From an uncultured Litorivicinus sp. (GTDB taxonomy: Bacteria > Pseudomonadota > Gammaproteobacteria > Pseudomonadales > Litorivicinaceae): a stretch of DNA of 64,000 bases. The notes below the pieces were generated by a model. The model saw only the letters and a list, made by a program, of their open reading frames with translations. It did no database searches and was not told the origin of the DNA. The DNA lies in NCBI GenBank assembly GCA_902594275.1, contig CACJLQ010000003.1, positions 1 to 64,000 on the forward strand, read 5' to 3'. Made by a program: the position numbers and the translations under genes. Positions within the stretch are counted from its first letter, which is position 1, and every line of letters starts with the position of its first letter. Shown piece after piece: positions 1 to 9,336 of the stretch.

Positions 1-2529
1 CACTGATCCCGCATCACCACCAGCTTTCTCAACTTCCTGCTCAACAATACTTTCCGCCTCCAACACCTCTGCTTGTGCAGCTAATGTCTTTTGTTTTGCT
101 GCATCAACTTTCGATACTGCGTCTTCAATGGCCGCCATTCCAGCGTCCCGTTGTGCCTCCGCCTCTTCGAGAGCAGCTATTGCCTCGTTCGATATTGATT
201 CAATTGACTGGCTAACCGTGTCTCGAGCCTTGGCGATCTCAGAATCAGCGGCATTCACTACCTCTGAGACTTCGTCTTTTAACGTCTCAGCCCCACTTTT
301 GAACTCTTCGAATTCAACTTCGAGGTCACCTGTGATCGCGTCTACTTGAATTTTTGTTGATTCAATCTGACTTTTAGAGTCTTCCGCGAGCGTCTCTAAC
401 TCAGATCTAATTGCCTCTGCCTCTGTAATCAATTCCTCGGTGCTAGTTTTCGCCTGATTGACTTGAGATATCAGCTCTTCCCCCATCTTAGTTTCGCTAG
501 CCATCACAGCTGTTTTTTTACCTGCAGATCGCAGCGCCTCTTCAATCGTCATGTCCTTAGAAATACCAAGAGATTGTGATACAGCTGTTTCAAACTCAGT
601 AAACTGCGCACCAGTGGCATCAACCTTCTCTATTAATGCCTTACCAAACGATGTTTCACTGAAATATTTAGCCGCATCTGAAGAAACATCAGCCAAACTC
701 ACGGTGCAAACGTTCCTTATATCGGATATTTTTTGTTTTGCTTGCGATCGGACATCTTCATTTAGAAGGGCCATTACATCATCAATCTTTTGATAAACGT
801 TCTCTAAAGGTCGCTCTAACTCAATAACAAGCTCATCGATGCCAGATTCAGCCTGCGCTGTTCGAGTTTCAATAAATTCGTTGGTTTTATCGAGGCATGC
901 GGTTCGTGAGTCATTATAGGATGTCCGCACGCTCGCCAGTTTTTTTTGAGGTTGCGCTGACTCGATCGCATCATCCTTAACTTTCCGGACCGCCTCCGAT
1001 CCCTCGTCAACCGTGCCACTGGCTTCCTTCCCAAGCCTAGAAACTTCTTCGACACCAGCTTCGAGTGCAGATCTTCCATCATAAATTAGGTCCACCCCTC
1101 GTTCCAACTTCTCAATAATGAGTTCGATGGCTTTAGCAGCCTGATCTCTTGCCTGATCTACCTTTGGATACACTGCATCAACTGCTTTTATAGCTTCTTC
1201 AAGGCAAGTTTTGGCCACTGCAGCTGCCTGATCTACCGCCCCATATCCACTGTCAATTGATGAAACGATTGCTGGAATCGATGCCTTTACACCCTGAAAT
1301 AGGGTCCTGGCGGCCATAAGGGGCGGGGCCTTAGGTATGTGTTTTGTGCAAGTCTCTATTGCTTCATCACAAAGCCCATCGGCCTCGCCAATGGCTATCA
1401 TCGCGCTGTCCAGAGCAGATTTGGCTCCCGCAGAAAAATGGTCAATCTGAGGATCTATTTCTCGGATAAACAAGATAGCTGCATCGACTTTTGCGACCAC
1501 CTCATCAAACCGAGAAGGAATCGATTCGAGATTGGTCTCAAGACGTCTTATGTCTGCGACCACATCTTCAAATGATTTAATAATTTCATCGGTTGTCTCT
1601 TCAACAATTACCACAGACGACTCTATGGTCTGTTTTATTGTTGCTGCGATCGCCTCAACCCGTTCCATTTGCTTGTCAATTTGTGCGAGGAGCTCTTCTA
1701 AAAGCGTCTCTGATTCACAAATTTGCTCGTCTACCGTGTCAAACACACCGGAAACTTTCTCTACAGTGGCCTTAATGCCTGCGACTATGTCAGTGATGTT
1801 TGTTTTAAATTTTTCTAAATCATCAAAAATCACCTGCGCTTTTTCATCGATAAATGTTTTTACCTCATCAACGCTGGATACTGCGCGGTTAATTACATCA
1901 TCAACCTTTGACTCACTATATTCAGCGATAATAGAGACCACCTGCGCTGAACTCAGCGCAGCGGCCTGCTGACGCGCAATCTCTCCAGAATTACCTGCCG
2001 TAGCCAGAAAGTCAGCTTGGACAGTCTCCAATTTTGAATCCAATCCCATCTGAAGTGCTTTTTTATACATGCCGTCCAGTGTGTCTCTGCTAGCTGACCA
2101 ACTATTTGACTGAAAACTACTGACTGAGTCCGAGACGCATTGACTCACTTCGGTGGTTAAATTTTCGATTTCGGTTTTAGTTTCAGACGTAATCTCAACA
2201 AGCTCATCATATTTTTGACAAACTAACTCCGCAAAATCGGGGCCGATATTGGCCGTTTTTTCGGCGATTTCTTTCAGATCGTTCGCGGCACGTTCAAGCG
2301 CGTCGGCCAATTCTTGAACAGTTTCGGGACTCACGATTTTGGTGACAGCTTTAGCAACAGCCTCGGCCATTTCAGAAACCGAACTTGCAACAAAGTCTGC
2401 AGTGTCGGCAGATTCTAAGACTGCAGTTGTTACCTTGTCGCCGATACTACTGCTTGCGTTTTGTACCTCGGTAGCAAGTTTTACTGTACCGGTAGTGACT
2501 GCGGTCTGAGCACGTATTAGTGATTGCAT
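1..2529 (-). CDS. Giant alpha-helical coiled-coil protein (partial, C-terminus beyond window)
   Basis: Reading from an ATG at 2529, the minus strand stays open for 843 codons to the window edge, so the protein is incomplete. The translation is almost entirely Ala, Glu, Asp, Lys, Val, Ser, Thr and Ile with very few aromatics, proline or glycine, as expected for long amphipathic helices or coiled coil. It has no signal peptide or membrane segment in the visible part and no catalytic motif that I recognise. The start lies 5 nt after the stop of the upstream gene, so it is the third gene of an operon whose first product has a C-terminal membrane anchor. The composition recalls LEA-like, apolipoprotein-like or tape-measure helical proteins, but I cannot assign a family. 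A structural or scaffold role is inference only. The reading frame is secure; the function is unknown. Confidence 0.85.
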   Translation of the reverse strand, partial: MQSLIRAQTAVTTGTVKLATEVQNASSSIGDKVTTAVLESADTADFVASSVSEMAEAVAKAVTKIVSPETVQELADALERAANDLKEIAEKTANIGPDFAELVCQKYDELVEITSETKTEIENLTTEVSQCVSDSVSSFQSNSWSASRDTLDGMYKKALQMGLDSKLETVQADFLATAGNSGEIARQQAAALSSAQVVSIIAEYSESKVDDVINRAVSSVDEVKTFIDEKAQVIFDDLEKFKTNITDIVAGIKATVEKVSGVFDTVDEQICESETLLEELLAQIDKQMERVEAIAATIKQTIESSVVIVEETTDEIIKSFEDVVADIRRLETNLESIPSRFDEVVAKVDAAILFIREIDPQIDHFSAGAKSALDSAMIAIGEADGLCDEAIETCTKHIPKAPPLMAARTLFQGVKASIPAIVSSIDSGYGAVDQAAAVAKTCLEEAIKAVDAVYPKVDQARDQAAKAIELIIEKLERGVDLIYDGRSALEAGVEEVSRLGKEASGTVDEGSEAVRKVKDDAIESAQPQKKLASVRTSYNDSRTACLDKTNEFIETRTAQAESGIDELVIELERPLENVYQKIDDVMALLNEDVRSQAKQKISDIRNVCTVSLADVSSDAAKYFSETSFGKALIEKVDATGAQFTEFETAVSQSLGISKDMTIEEALRSAGKKTAVMASETKMGEELISQVNQAKTSTEELITEAEAIRSELETLAEDSKSQIESTKIQVDAITGDLEVEFEEFKSGAETLKDEVSEVVNAADSEIAKARDTVSQSIESISNEAIAALEEAEAQRDAGMAAIEDAVSKVDAAKQKTLAAQAEVLEAESIVEQEVEKAGGDAGSV

Positions 2530-2534
2530 AGAAT

Positions 2535-3137
2535 TTAACCACCGTCTGTCAGGTCTTTCTCAACCGATAAGGCAATCTCTTTGAGAAAATCTAAAAGCGT
2601 GGTTATTTCGTTAGGCGCAGGCTCAATCGACGTTCCCGACAGATCCAAATTCGCCATCGTACTGACCACGTTTGCAATTGTCTCATCAATCTTTGGCTTC
2701 ACCTTAGCCGCACTAAACAAAGATTCCTCTAGCTGCGGAATAAATGTTGGCGTGCTGAGCGGAAGACCTGTTGGCATCGATTTTGAGGAAGGAGACAGAG
2801 GTACCCCGGCAGCAAATCGGCCTTGACCCATTTCGATCATCGGGCCAGGGGCAGCGCCAGCAGTGGAAGGACTATGACGGTCTTTGAGGGACCAATTCGA
2901 TGCGTTAGCGTTTGTAAAAATGCCTTTGTTCCGTGCGGGTAGGGAGAGTCCAGGGCTAACTGTCGGAGGTGAACCGGCAGTAAATTCAGCAACCAGCTGC
3001 GTTAGCGTATCGAGTTTCTGCTCCATGCGACGTTGCCATGCCGCATGGCCGCTAGCTACCGTAGATAAATTGTTCTGCAAAGCATCGACTTGCGCTTCGG
3101 CTTTTACTTTCCAATTGTCGTCACCATGTTGTGCCAT
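2535..3137 (-). CDS. Hypothetical protein, coiled-coil N-terminus and disordered middle
   Basis: This is a 200-residue protein with no recognised domain. Residues 1-55 are helical with heptad character. Residues 60-135 are rich in Pro, Ser, Gly and Thr and look disordered. Residues 140-200 return to acidic amphipathic helix. It starts 7 nt after the stop of the membrane-anchored coiled-coil gene and ends 5 nt before the giant helical gene, so the three are almost certainly co-transcribed and may form one assembly. It has no signal peptide or cysteines. The unbroken frame and tight spacing support it being a real gene; the function is not known. Confidence 0.7.
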   Translation of the reverse strand: MAQHGDDNWKVKAEAQVDALQNNLSTVASGHAAWQRRMEQKLDTLTQLVAEFTAGSPPTVSPGLSLPARNKGIFTNANASNWSLKDRHSPSTAGAAPGPMIEMGQGRFAAGVPLSPSSKSMPTGLPLSTPTFIPQLEESLFSAAKVKPKIDETIANVVSTMANLDLSGTSIEPAPNEITTLLDFLKEIALSVEKDLTDGG

Positions 3138-3144
3138 CTTTTCG

Positions 3145-3567
3145 CTATCCGATCTTGGCGTTTATCATGACTCCAAGCGTAATGAACCATATCAGCCCAA
3201 CGCCCAATGCCGCCGATAATTTCACCTTAAGCTTTTCTGCATTTTCTGCAAACACTTCATTTTGTCTCTCCATTAAGGAATAAATTTTTAACTGCTGGAA
3301 AGAATGGTCAACACATGTCTGCTTCAATTCCAATATGACGTTGCGTAGATCAGCCAATTCAGCCTCGACAGAACTCAATTCCGAACGGACCTCAATCTCC
3401 GCTGTCGACAACCGCTCGAACCCTTCTGCATACTCCTGCAACTGCGAAATAACAACCGCCTGTTGCTTTTGATGCGAAGACATCAAATCGTTATAACCCT
3501 CCAACAGCGCGCTGAACTGTTCTTGGTTTCTCTGTCGGCGCTGCAATTCTCTGTCAAGCACACTCAT
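3145..3567 (-). CDS. Coiled-coil protein with C-terminal membrane anchor
   Basis: A 140-residue protein. Residues 1-115 are charged, Gln/Glu/Leu-rich and strongly helical with coiled-coil periodicity. Residues about 118-136 form one hydrophobic helix (LGVGLIWFITLGVMI), followed by a short Asn-Ala-Lys tail. This is a tail-anchored topology with the coiled coil in the cytoplasm. The ATG at 3567 follows an AGGGG ribosome-binding site at good spacing, and it is the first gene of the operon with the 200-residue and giant helical proteins. It could anchor the other two at the membrane (inference). No family recognised. Confidence 0.7.
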   Translation of the reverse strand: MSVLDRELQRRQRNQEQFSALLEGYNDLMSSHQKQQAVVISQLQEYAEGFERLSTAEIEVRSELSSVEAELADLRNVILELKQTCVDHSFQQLKIYSLMERQNEVFAENAEKLKVKLSAALGVGLIWFITLGVMINAKIG

Positions 3568-3833
3568 CAGTGACCCCTAATAAAAGTCTTATGTTACTGA
3601 AAAACTATGATCTGATAAAAAAAATATTACAGCGATTTGTTGTCTGGTGGTGAGCATCTAGATGCTAAGGATACTTATTATGGAAAAACTGTAAGGACCC
3701 ATAACATCGTATGGCATCAAAGTGACTCATCCTCCCGCAATACTGTCACGCATGAGAGAGAAGTTTCACGAACGCACACACTCGCAATACTTCGAAAAAT
3801 ACTCCCCTGCGCTCACCAAGAATTTCATAGCGT

Positions 3834-4022
3834 TTAAAGGAGCTGGCCAAGGCTCATCAGGACATCAATAAAAAGGCTAAAAAGAATAACCGCTAACCAA
3901 CACACAGCAGCACAATTATGTATTAAATGCGTAAGGCCAGCGAGTGACCCTATCATTTTCGATGAAGTCGATATTAGGTAAAATTTAGGGAGATATGAAT
4001 ACACACTATTTTGGGTCGACAT
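3834..4022 (-). CDS. Small membrane protein, hypothetical
   Basis: A 62-residue reading frame with a clear GGAG ribosome-binding site 6 nt before its ATG. The C-terminal half (about residues 35-58) is strongly hydrophobic and could cross the membrane once. It lies alone between the coiled-coil operon and a divergent secreted protein. I recognise no family. The ribosome-binding site is the main support, and a chance reading frame remains possible. Confidence 0.4.
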   Translation of the reverse strand: MSTQNSVYSYLPKFYLISTSSKMIGSLAGLTHLIHNCAAVCWLAVILFSLFIDVLMSLGQLL

Positions 4023-4218
4023 GACGTTCTCCGGGATCTATTTGTATCAACTGCATTGAACTATTTCATGAATGTTTGATTAATGAAGGTGCTAATAGGT
4101 TCCTACGCACGCGTTCAAGCTCTGAAATTTGAATCCGATTACCTAAATAGATCGGGCTGATGAGCCTGTCCAGCCAATCAAATACAGTCGCGTGAGATTC
4201 TATCCAAGTTAGATCATC

Positions 4219-4740
4219 ATGAAAAAAAAGATCCTTCTCGCCCTTGCTAGTCTCGTCATCCTTGGTGGCGGTGGGGGCATTTATTTTTACGTCAATGCGA
4301 ATTCGGTTGACCCTTCGAAGTCTCTGGGTTCGAGTTACTGGGGCGACGTCTGCGGGTTATCGCCGACTGGATTTATTGTCTGCACCAATGAGTTTGGAGT
4401 CCGATTTGACGCATGCTTCGCCGACCAAAAGAAATATCGACTCAAAGTTTCAGTTACTGAGCCGCGATATCACCCTGTGAGCCTCGAAATGTGGACCGAA
4501 TCGCCAAATACCTACAAACGATCGACCGAAGCCGAGATTTACACCGATGGGGTTGATGCGTGTTATCACGAGGGGTTCCGTTTCACCGATCCTGATTTAA
4601 TGATCAACCGCGGATCGAGTTGCGATACTCCAGCAGTTATCTCAGAGGGATTAATGGTGATGTTCTGGGTTGGTGAACCGGGGCAACTACAGCCTTGTAC
4701 CTTCAGCAACGAAAAACCACCTGAACCAGAAAACTCATAA
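4219..4740 (+). CDS. Secreted or membrane-anchored hypothetical protein
   Basis: A 173-residue protein. Residues 1-6 are basic (MKKKIL), and residues 7-27 form a hydrophobic segment with a glycine run, either a signal peptide or an N-terminal anchor. The mature part contains about six cysteines (WGDVCG, IVCTNE, DACF, DACYH, SSCDT, QPCTF), which suggests disulfides in the periplasm. No known domain is recognised. It is convergent with the phosphorylase gene 61 bp away and shares no operon. The signal and cysteine pattern make it a credible gene, but its function is unknown. Confidence 0.65.
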   Translation: MKKKILLALASLVILGGGGGIYFYVNANSVDPSKSLGSSYWGDVCGLSPTGFIVCTNEFGVRFDACFADQKKYRLKVSVTEPRYHPVSLEMWTESPNTYKRSTEAEIYTDGVDACYHEGFRFTDPDLMINRGSSCDTPAVISEGLMVMFWVGEPGQLQPCTFSNEKPPEPENS

Positions 4741-4801
4741 CCTCTTGAGAAGGCATTTCTTCTGGCAGAAGCGAGCCCACCGAATCTTTCAGAAGACCTC
4801 G

Positions 4802-6535
4802 CTATTTCGGATTACTAATCCAGAGAAAATCATAAGGGCCAAGTTCAACTGTGCCGTTCCGGTCAATGAAGTCAACTCCGCTGATCAGGTCAATCCAGCT
4901 CTGCTCGATGGTCAGATTTAAAGTTTCGATCGGAAGGATCCTCATCTCTTTACTGATGTTGAATATCGCCAAGATTTTTTGCTCGCGATCGAGACTTTGC
5001 CTCCATAATCCCAACAATCCAGATCCCAGATTCAGCGTTAGCATTGTCGCATTTGGGTGGAAGGCTTTCTGATGCTTCCTCGTTTGGATTAACTCAAGGA
5101 GCCTCACCAATACCTTGTGATGGTGGGACTCTTGATTTCGGAGATTTAACTCGAGCTCATCGTGGTCCCAAATATGGCGATTGATGGAACGCAGATTGCC
5201 TGTATTTTCAGCCCGAGAATGGTCATTATTTGTAGCGAGAAGGCTATGGATGTAGATCGCAGGAATACCCTGAACTGAGAGGAGTATTGCATGCGCACAA
5301 ATAAACCGATCAAACTGGAAGTCATCTTTACCCTCTCTGTCTGTGCCGGCAAGCGCATCCCAGAGCGCGATATTGATCTCATAGGGTTGATCAGTTTTGG
5401 ATTGCGTAGCTCGATAGCTTAGCCGACCCCCGAACTCCACCATCGTATCAGTCAAATTTTTTAATTCAGCTATCGACAGAAGTCCTTCCACTGGTCTGAG
5501 CCCGATTCCATCGTGCGATGCCAAAAAATTGAAATACGCGTTTCCCATTTTTGCTGATGGCATCGTCATCATCCAACGCTTAAGCTGCGTTGCGTCACCA
5601 GTAATTAATGTGTTGATGAGCAATGGTGGAAGTGAAAAGTTATAAATTAAGTGAGCCTCGTCCTGATCGCCGAAATAGCTCAAATTCTCATGATTGGGGA
5701 CATTCGTTTCCGTGATGATGATCGCGTCCTCCGTTTTATTCTCAACCAGTAACCGGAGCAACTTGATGATCAAGTGGGTCTTTGGGAGGTTGATACATGA
5801 GGTACCTAACTCTTTCCAGAGGAATCCAACCGCATCGAGCCTGAACCAAGTAATACGATGTTCAAGATAACGACGAATGATTTTCAAGAACTCGATCAAT
5901 ACAATAGGATTTTTAAAATTGAGATCCACTTGATCGTGACTGAAGGTACACCAAACCAAAACCTCACCGAGGGTCGTACGGGTCGGCCTCAGCAGGTCTG
6001 TGGTTCGTGGTCTGACCACCTCGTCAAGGACTACATCTGGTTTCACGGTGATAAAAAAATCTTTCCCTGGATTCCTCCCTCCTTTAAAGTTTTCAAACCA
6101 TAAGCTACGTGCTGAACAATGATTTAAAACCACATCTCCCATCAATTTGAAATTCTCGGCAATCGCCTCGATTTGATCCCAATCGCCATGGCTTTGATTC
6201 ACTACCGAATAGTCAATCACACTGAATCCATCATCGGAACTGTAAGGAAAAAACGGAAGAATATGAATCGTCGAGATGCGTTCGGATAAGTATTGGTCTG
6301 CAAAGTGCTTCAAGGTTTCTAGTGGAGTTCTAGAGTTTGATACAATGCTGTCCGCATAGCTGATCAGAACGATATCTTCACAATCCCAGTAATCCCCTCG
6401 AGCCTCAGGCACGGAACCTATCTCAGTGATCTCCATTGCTGCGAGGCATTGGTCTCTCAATAGCGTGTTGTCGTGATCCGGATAGAGTTCCGCTAGATAT
6501 CCAGCGATCTTTTGAATAGATGCTGTACTGTTCAC
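4802..6535 (-). CDS. GH13_18 phosphorylase, probable glucosylglycerate phosphorylase
   Basis: A 577-residue member of the sucrose phosphorylase-like branch of glycoside hydrolase family 13. The early motif IHILPFFPYSSDDGFSVIDY, the nucleophile region WFRLDAVGF, the acid/base region ITETNVPNHENLSYFG and the transition-state Asp in ASHDGIG are all visible. Members of this subfamily phosphorolyse sucrose, glucosylglycerate or glucosylglycerol to glucose-1-phosphate. The partner genes here make and dephosphorylate glucosyl-3-phosphoglycerate, so glucosylglycerate is the likely substrate (inference from context). The GTG start at 6535 follows the TAG stop of the synthase gene directly, so the two are translationally close. 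The enzyme would recycle the compatible solute when salt or nitrogen stress ends. Confidence 0.88.
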   Translation of the reverse strand: MNSTASIQKIAGYLAELYPDHDNTLLRDQCLAAMEITEIGSVPEARGDYWDCEDIVLISYADSIVSNSRTPLETLKHFADQYLSERISTIHILPFFPYSSDDGFSVIDYSVVNQSHGDWDQIEAIAENFKLMGDVVLNHCSARSLWFENFKGGRNPGKDFFITVKPDVVLDEVVRPRTTDLLRPTRTTLGEVLVWCTFSHDQVDLNFKNPIVLIEFLKIIRRYLEHRITWFRLDAVGFLWKELGTSCINLPKTHLIIKLLRLLVENKTEDAIIITETNVPNHENLSYFGDQDEAHLIYNFSLPPLLINTLITGDATQLKRWMMTMPSAKMGNAYFNFLASHDGIGLRPVEGLLSIAELKNLTDTMVEFGGRLSYRATQSKTDQPYEINIALWDALAGTDREGKDDFQFDRFICAHAILLSVQGIPAIYIHSLLATNNDHSRAENTGNLRSINRHIWDHDELELNLRNQESHHHKVLVRLLELIQTRKHQKAFHPNATMLTLNLGSGLLGLWRQSLDREQKILAIFNISKEMRILPIETLNLTIEQSWIDLISGVDFIDRNGTVELGPYDFLWISNPK

Positions 6536-7756
6536 CTAATTAAATTCTCGCATATCAGCATCGACACTTTTCAATAGCTCATCCATTAGGCCCGGTAACG
6601 CACTGTTGACTCGGTTCCAACTGGGGATGAACGGTCTCTCAGTAGGGTTTTCCAAGAAGTGGTTCCCAGCCTTCATCAAATTTAAAGCAAATAACTCGAC
6701 AGCCTTCTCCTCCCGATGCAGATCCAAATCGAGACCATTTATCGCAGCATCGTTTTTGTAATGATCAACAAAGTCGAGGGCGACGCGGTAATACATCGCC
6801 TTGATGGTTCTGAAAGTCTCCTGATTGAAAACTATTCCAGTGGTGGCGAGTTTTCTGAAAATGGCCTTACTGATGTCGATCGACATTCGAGACAGACCAG
6901 TATTTGCATCATCTAGCGATAGCTCCTGATGCTTATGGTCATAGCGATCTGCGATATCGACTTGGCAAAGACGTTTTTTGGAGTAGTTACGCGTCATTTC
7001 GCTCAAAATACCGATCTCAAGTCCCCAATCTGACGGGATGCGGAGATCCTTAATCACATCTCGGTTCAAGGACATCTCACCGGCAAGCGGATATCTGAAG
7101 CTGTCTAGATAATCCAAGTATTCCAATGATCCGAATATTTGCTTGAGCGTTTGTAATAGCGGTGTTACCAACAACCGGGTCACCCGGCCGTTCATTTTTC
7201 CATTGGCAACACGAGCATAGTAGCCTTTACAAAACTCATAATTAAATTGTGGATGGGCAACCGGGTATAATAAACGCGCAAGTAGCGCGCGATCGTAGGT
7301 GACAATGTCGCAGTCGTGGATCGCAAAGGCATCGGCCTGGTTTGAGCCAAGGGCGTACCCCATGCAAAACCAAACATTCCGTCCTTTACCCATCTGATCC
7401 GGGGAAAGCTTTGCGTCCCTCAATTTCTGATCAACCGCACGCAATCGTGGCCCATCATTCCAGAGTACTTTAGTCTCGTGAGGCAGTTGACTAAACACAA
7501 CAAGAGCCTTTCGATACTCTTCTTGGTTTGCACAGTCGAGTCCGATGACCAACTGTGAAAGATAAGGAACGTGACTCAGTTCGCGAACGATATTCGGCAT
7601 CGCTTCGGTTTCTAGCTCGGAGTAGAGACAGGGAAGTATCAGTCCAAGCCGTTTTTGTTTGGAGAACGCCAAAAGTTCGGATTCTAGGGCACCCGTGGGA
7701 CGCTGTGTGAGGTTGTGAAGCGTAGTCACAATCCCAGTTTGGTAGAAATCTCCCAT
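6536..7756 (-). CDS. gpgS: Glucosyl-3-phosphoglycerate synthase (GT81)
   Basis: A retaining GT81-type glycosyltransferase of 406 residues that would transfer glucose from an NDP-sugar to 3-phosphoglycerate, the first step of glucosylglycerate synthesis. Features seen are the ILPCLYSEL entry loop near residue 38, the metal-binding HDCDIVTYDR (DXD-type) motif, and PLAGEMSLNRD with the conserved PLAGE. I chose the ATG at 7756 (MGDFYQTGIVTTLHNL, typical of the family, with GAGG upstream). The longer frame to 7876 would overlap the phosphatase by 110 nt. The gene lies 10 nt after the phosphatase and directly before the phosphorylase. A mannosyl-3-phosphoglycerate synthase is the main alternative, but the phosphorylase context favours glucose. 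Confidence 0.85.
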   Translation of the reverse strand: MGDFYQTGIVTTLHNLTQRPTGALESELLAFSKQKRLGLILPCLYSELETEAMPNIVRELSHVPYLSQLVIGLDCANQEEYRKALVVFSQLPHETKVLWNDGPRLRAVDQKLRDAKLSPDQMGKGRNVWFCMGYALGSNQADAFAIHDCDIVTYDRALLARLLYPVAHPQFNYEFCKGYYARVANGKMNGRVTRLLVTPLLQTLKQIFGSLEYLDYLDSFRYPLAGEMSLNRDVIKDLRIPSDWGLEIGILSEMTRNYSKKRLCQVDIADRYDHKHQELSLDDANTGLSRMSIDISKAIFRKLATTGIVFNQETFRTIKAMYYRVALDFVDHYKNDAAINGLDLDLHREEKAVELFALNLMKAGNHFLENPTERPFIPSWNRVNSALPGLMDELLKSVDADMREFN

Positions 7757-7766
7757 CCGCTTGCCC

Positions 7767-8582
7767 TCAAATAAGTTGTTGTGAAAAGATTCTCCTGACC
7801 GCCTCGTGCCAGCCGCTTGGACCAGTGCGAGTCGTTCGGTAGACAGATGCCTTTGTTTTAATTTTTGGAAACCCATGTTTGTCGGATCGAATTAAGACCG
7901 GATAATCTGCATCTGCTAACATTTGTGCGTCATTTTCGCTATCGCCCAGAGCCATTACCTTGAAATCTTTGCCGTGGATTTGCCTCAATTGGTTCATCAA
8001 CCAGCGTTGCGCCAGATTTTTATCGGTTGATCCCATCAAGTGGACAAAGCGCCCACCCGTCACCAGATGAAAGCCTGCTGCTGCCGTCTTCGTCGCCAGC
8101 GCTTTTAGAGCATCCTCGCTATCAAGCCAAAGGAGCGGCTCTGAGAACTCACGTGTTTGCGCCATGACCACATCAGTGCGAGTCAGGCTCGTAACCTTGA
8201 TACATTCGGCCTCTGACATTTCCGTGAGCGCTTTGTATCGAAACTCAGTCTGTATCGACCTCAGGAAGCCATGAATCCGTTGACGCGCTTCCCCAAGTAC
8301 ATAACGTCGATACCCATGGACTGATTCAAGCCCGTCGGTAGCAGCGATTTCATGATCAAGTGGTACGTACACCGCGGATCCATTTTCAACCACAAATGGC
8401 TGATGATTCCCCGTCAACCGCCTGATTTTAATCATCTCCGGGAAAGTCTTACTCGAATTGAAAATAACTGGTACACCATGACTGTCCAAAAGCCCAAACA
8501 ACGAGTCAGCAGGAGAAGCTGTGTAGCTCTCCGTGTCCAAGAGAGACCCATCAAGATCTGTAAAAATAACTAAATTTTTCAT
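7767..8582 (-). CDS. Mannosyl/glucosyl-3-phosphoglycerate phosphatase (HAD-IIB)
   Basis: A 271-residue HAD-superfamily phosphatase of the YedP/MpgP branch. Motif I is FTDLDGSLLD at residues 7-16, motif II lies near FNSSKT, and motif IV is ALGDSENDAQML near residue 217; the MpgP-typical PFVVENGSAVY is present. It would remove the phosphate from glucosyl- or mannosyl-3-phosphoglycerate to give the free compatible solute. It is the first gene of the phosphatase-synthase-phosphorylase cluster, with a 10-nt gap to the synthase. The sugar specificity cannot be read from sequence, so the mpgP and gpgP names are both possible. Confidence 0.85.
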   Translation of the reverse strand: MKNLVIFTDLDGSLLDTESYTASPADSLFGLLDSHGVPVIFNSSKTFPEMIKIRRLTGNHQPFVVENGSAVYVPLDHEIAATDGLESVHGYRRYVLGEARQRIHGFLRSIQTEFRYKALTEMSEAECIKVTSLTRTDVVMAQTREFSEPLLWLDSEDALKALATKTAAAGFHLVTGGRFVHLMGSTDKNLAQRWLMNQLRQIHGKDFKVMALGDSENDAQMLADADYPVLIRSDKHGFPKIKTKASVYRTTRTGPSGWHEAVRRIFSQQLI

Positions 8583-8870
8583 AAGCCCTATCTGCTTCTC
8601 ATTAGCATTGTTGTCTCATGGTCATGGGTGGGTAGCTTTTGCTTGCAGAAAACAGACGCCCTGTGAATCAAACCTCGCCACTAAAATCAAACCGTTCAAA
8701 ACCTGTCATCACTTGGCCGTCAGCTCTGAGCTCGTCGGCAAAGGTCTCAGCCTGGTCAATTTGAACAGTTAAACGGAAAGTGATCATAACCAAATTCACT
8801 TGAGAACCACGAAACATGAATAACCTCGCTTACATAGCTTATTTGGATACGGCTGGCCTGCTTATCATCA

Positions 8871-9269
8871 CTAATCCTCATCGGCGATCAGAGGTTTTAT
8901 CCTTTGTAGCCTAGTGTTCGCCCATGTTAAGACCGCAAAAGAGACCGCCAGAAGAAAAATGGCACCTGCCTCGAACAACAAAATTGAGGGATCAAAGTCC
9001 TTGCCCTGAAGAATGATCAAGCGCGTTATGCCTGTGATTGCAATTAATACAGGCAGGGTCACTGGAAGCGTCTGAGCCCGGTAGTAAGCGACAGCCATCC
9101 CGAACACTTCTAGATAAATAAATAATAGCAGTAGGTCAGCCAAGCCCACCGATTGAGTTGCCACCAATTCAGCCAGCTCTAGTATAACAGCGACACAGGT
9201 TAGGAGTGTAATGATCACGAGTAAGACTTTCTCACCAATCACGAATGATCGCTGGATCAATGTCTCCAT
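8871..9269 (-). CDS. PsiE-family membrane protein
   Basis: A 132-residue protein with four hydrophobic segments (roughly residues 18-38, 48-66, 75-92 and 100-118). It carries the PsiE-type core LLFIYLEVFGMAVAYY followed by an ITGITRLIIL segment. PsiE is a phosphate-starvation-inducible inner-membrane protein of unknown mechanism. The ATG at 9269 has an AGGAGAGG site and is preferred over the longer start at 9302. A PhoD-like phosphodiesterase lies 640 bp away on the same strand, which would suit a phosphate theme, but no Pho box was identified. Confidence 0.8.
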   Translation of the reverse strand: METLIQRSFVIGEKVLLVIITLLTCVAVILELAELVATQSVGLADLLLLFIYLEVFGMAVAYYRAQTLPVTLPVLIAITGITRLIILQGKDFDPSILLFEAGAIFLLAVSFAVLTWANTRLQRIKPLIADED

Positions 9270-9336
9270 AATCGCCTCTCCTGACTGCCTCTTTCTACAC
9301 AATATGGGGTCTCGTGGCGAGTATTGCTACTGACGG

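Noticed and set aside
816-1082. Minus-strand 88-codon frame
   Set aside because: It lies inside the giant helical gene in another frame; the long frame is open from 2529 to the window edge and has far better coding character.
1532-1972. Plus-strand 146-codon Ser/Thr-rich frame
   Set aside because: Antisense shadow of the helical protein; Ser/Thr/Cys-rich translations are typical of reverse-strand reading of Ala/Glu-rich genes.
3637-3837. Plus-strand 66-codon frame
   Set aside because: TTG start without a ribosome site, no recognisable features, and it ends where the small membrane protein gene begins on the other strand.
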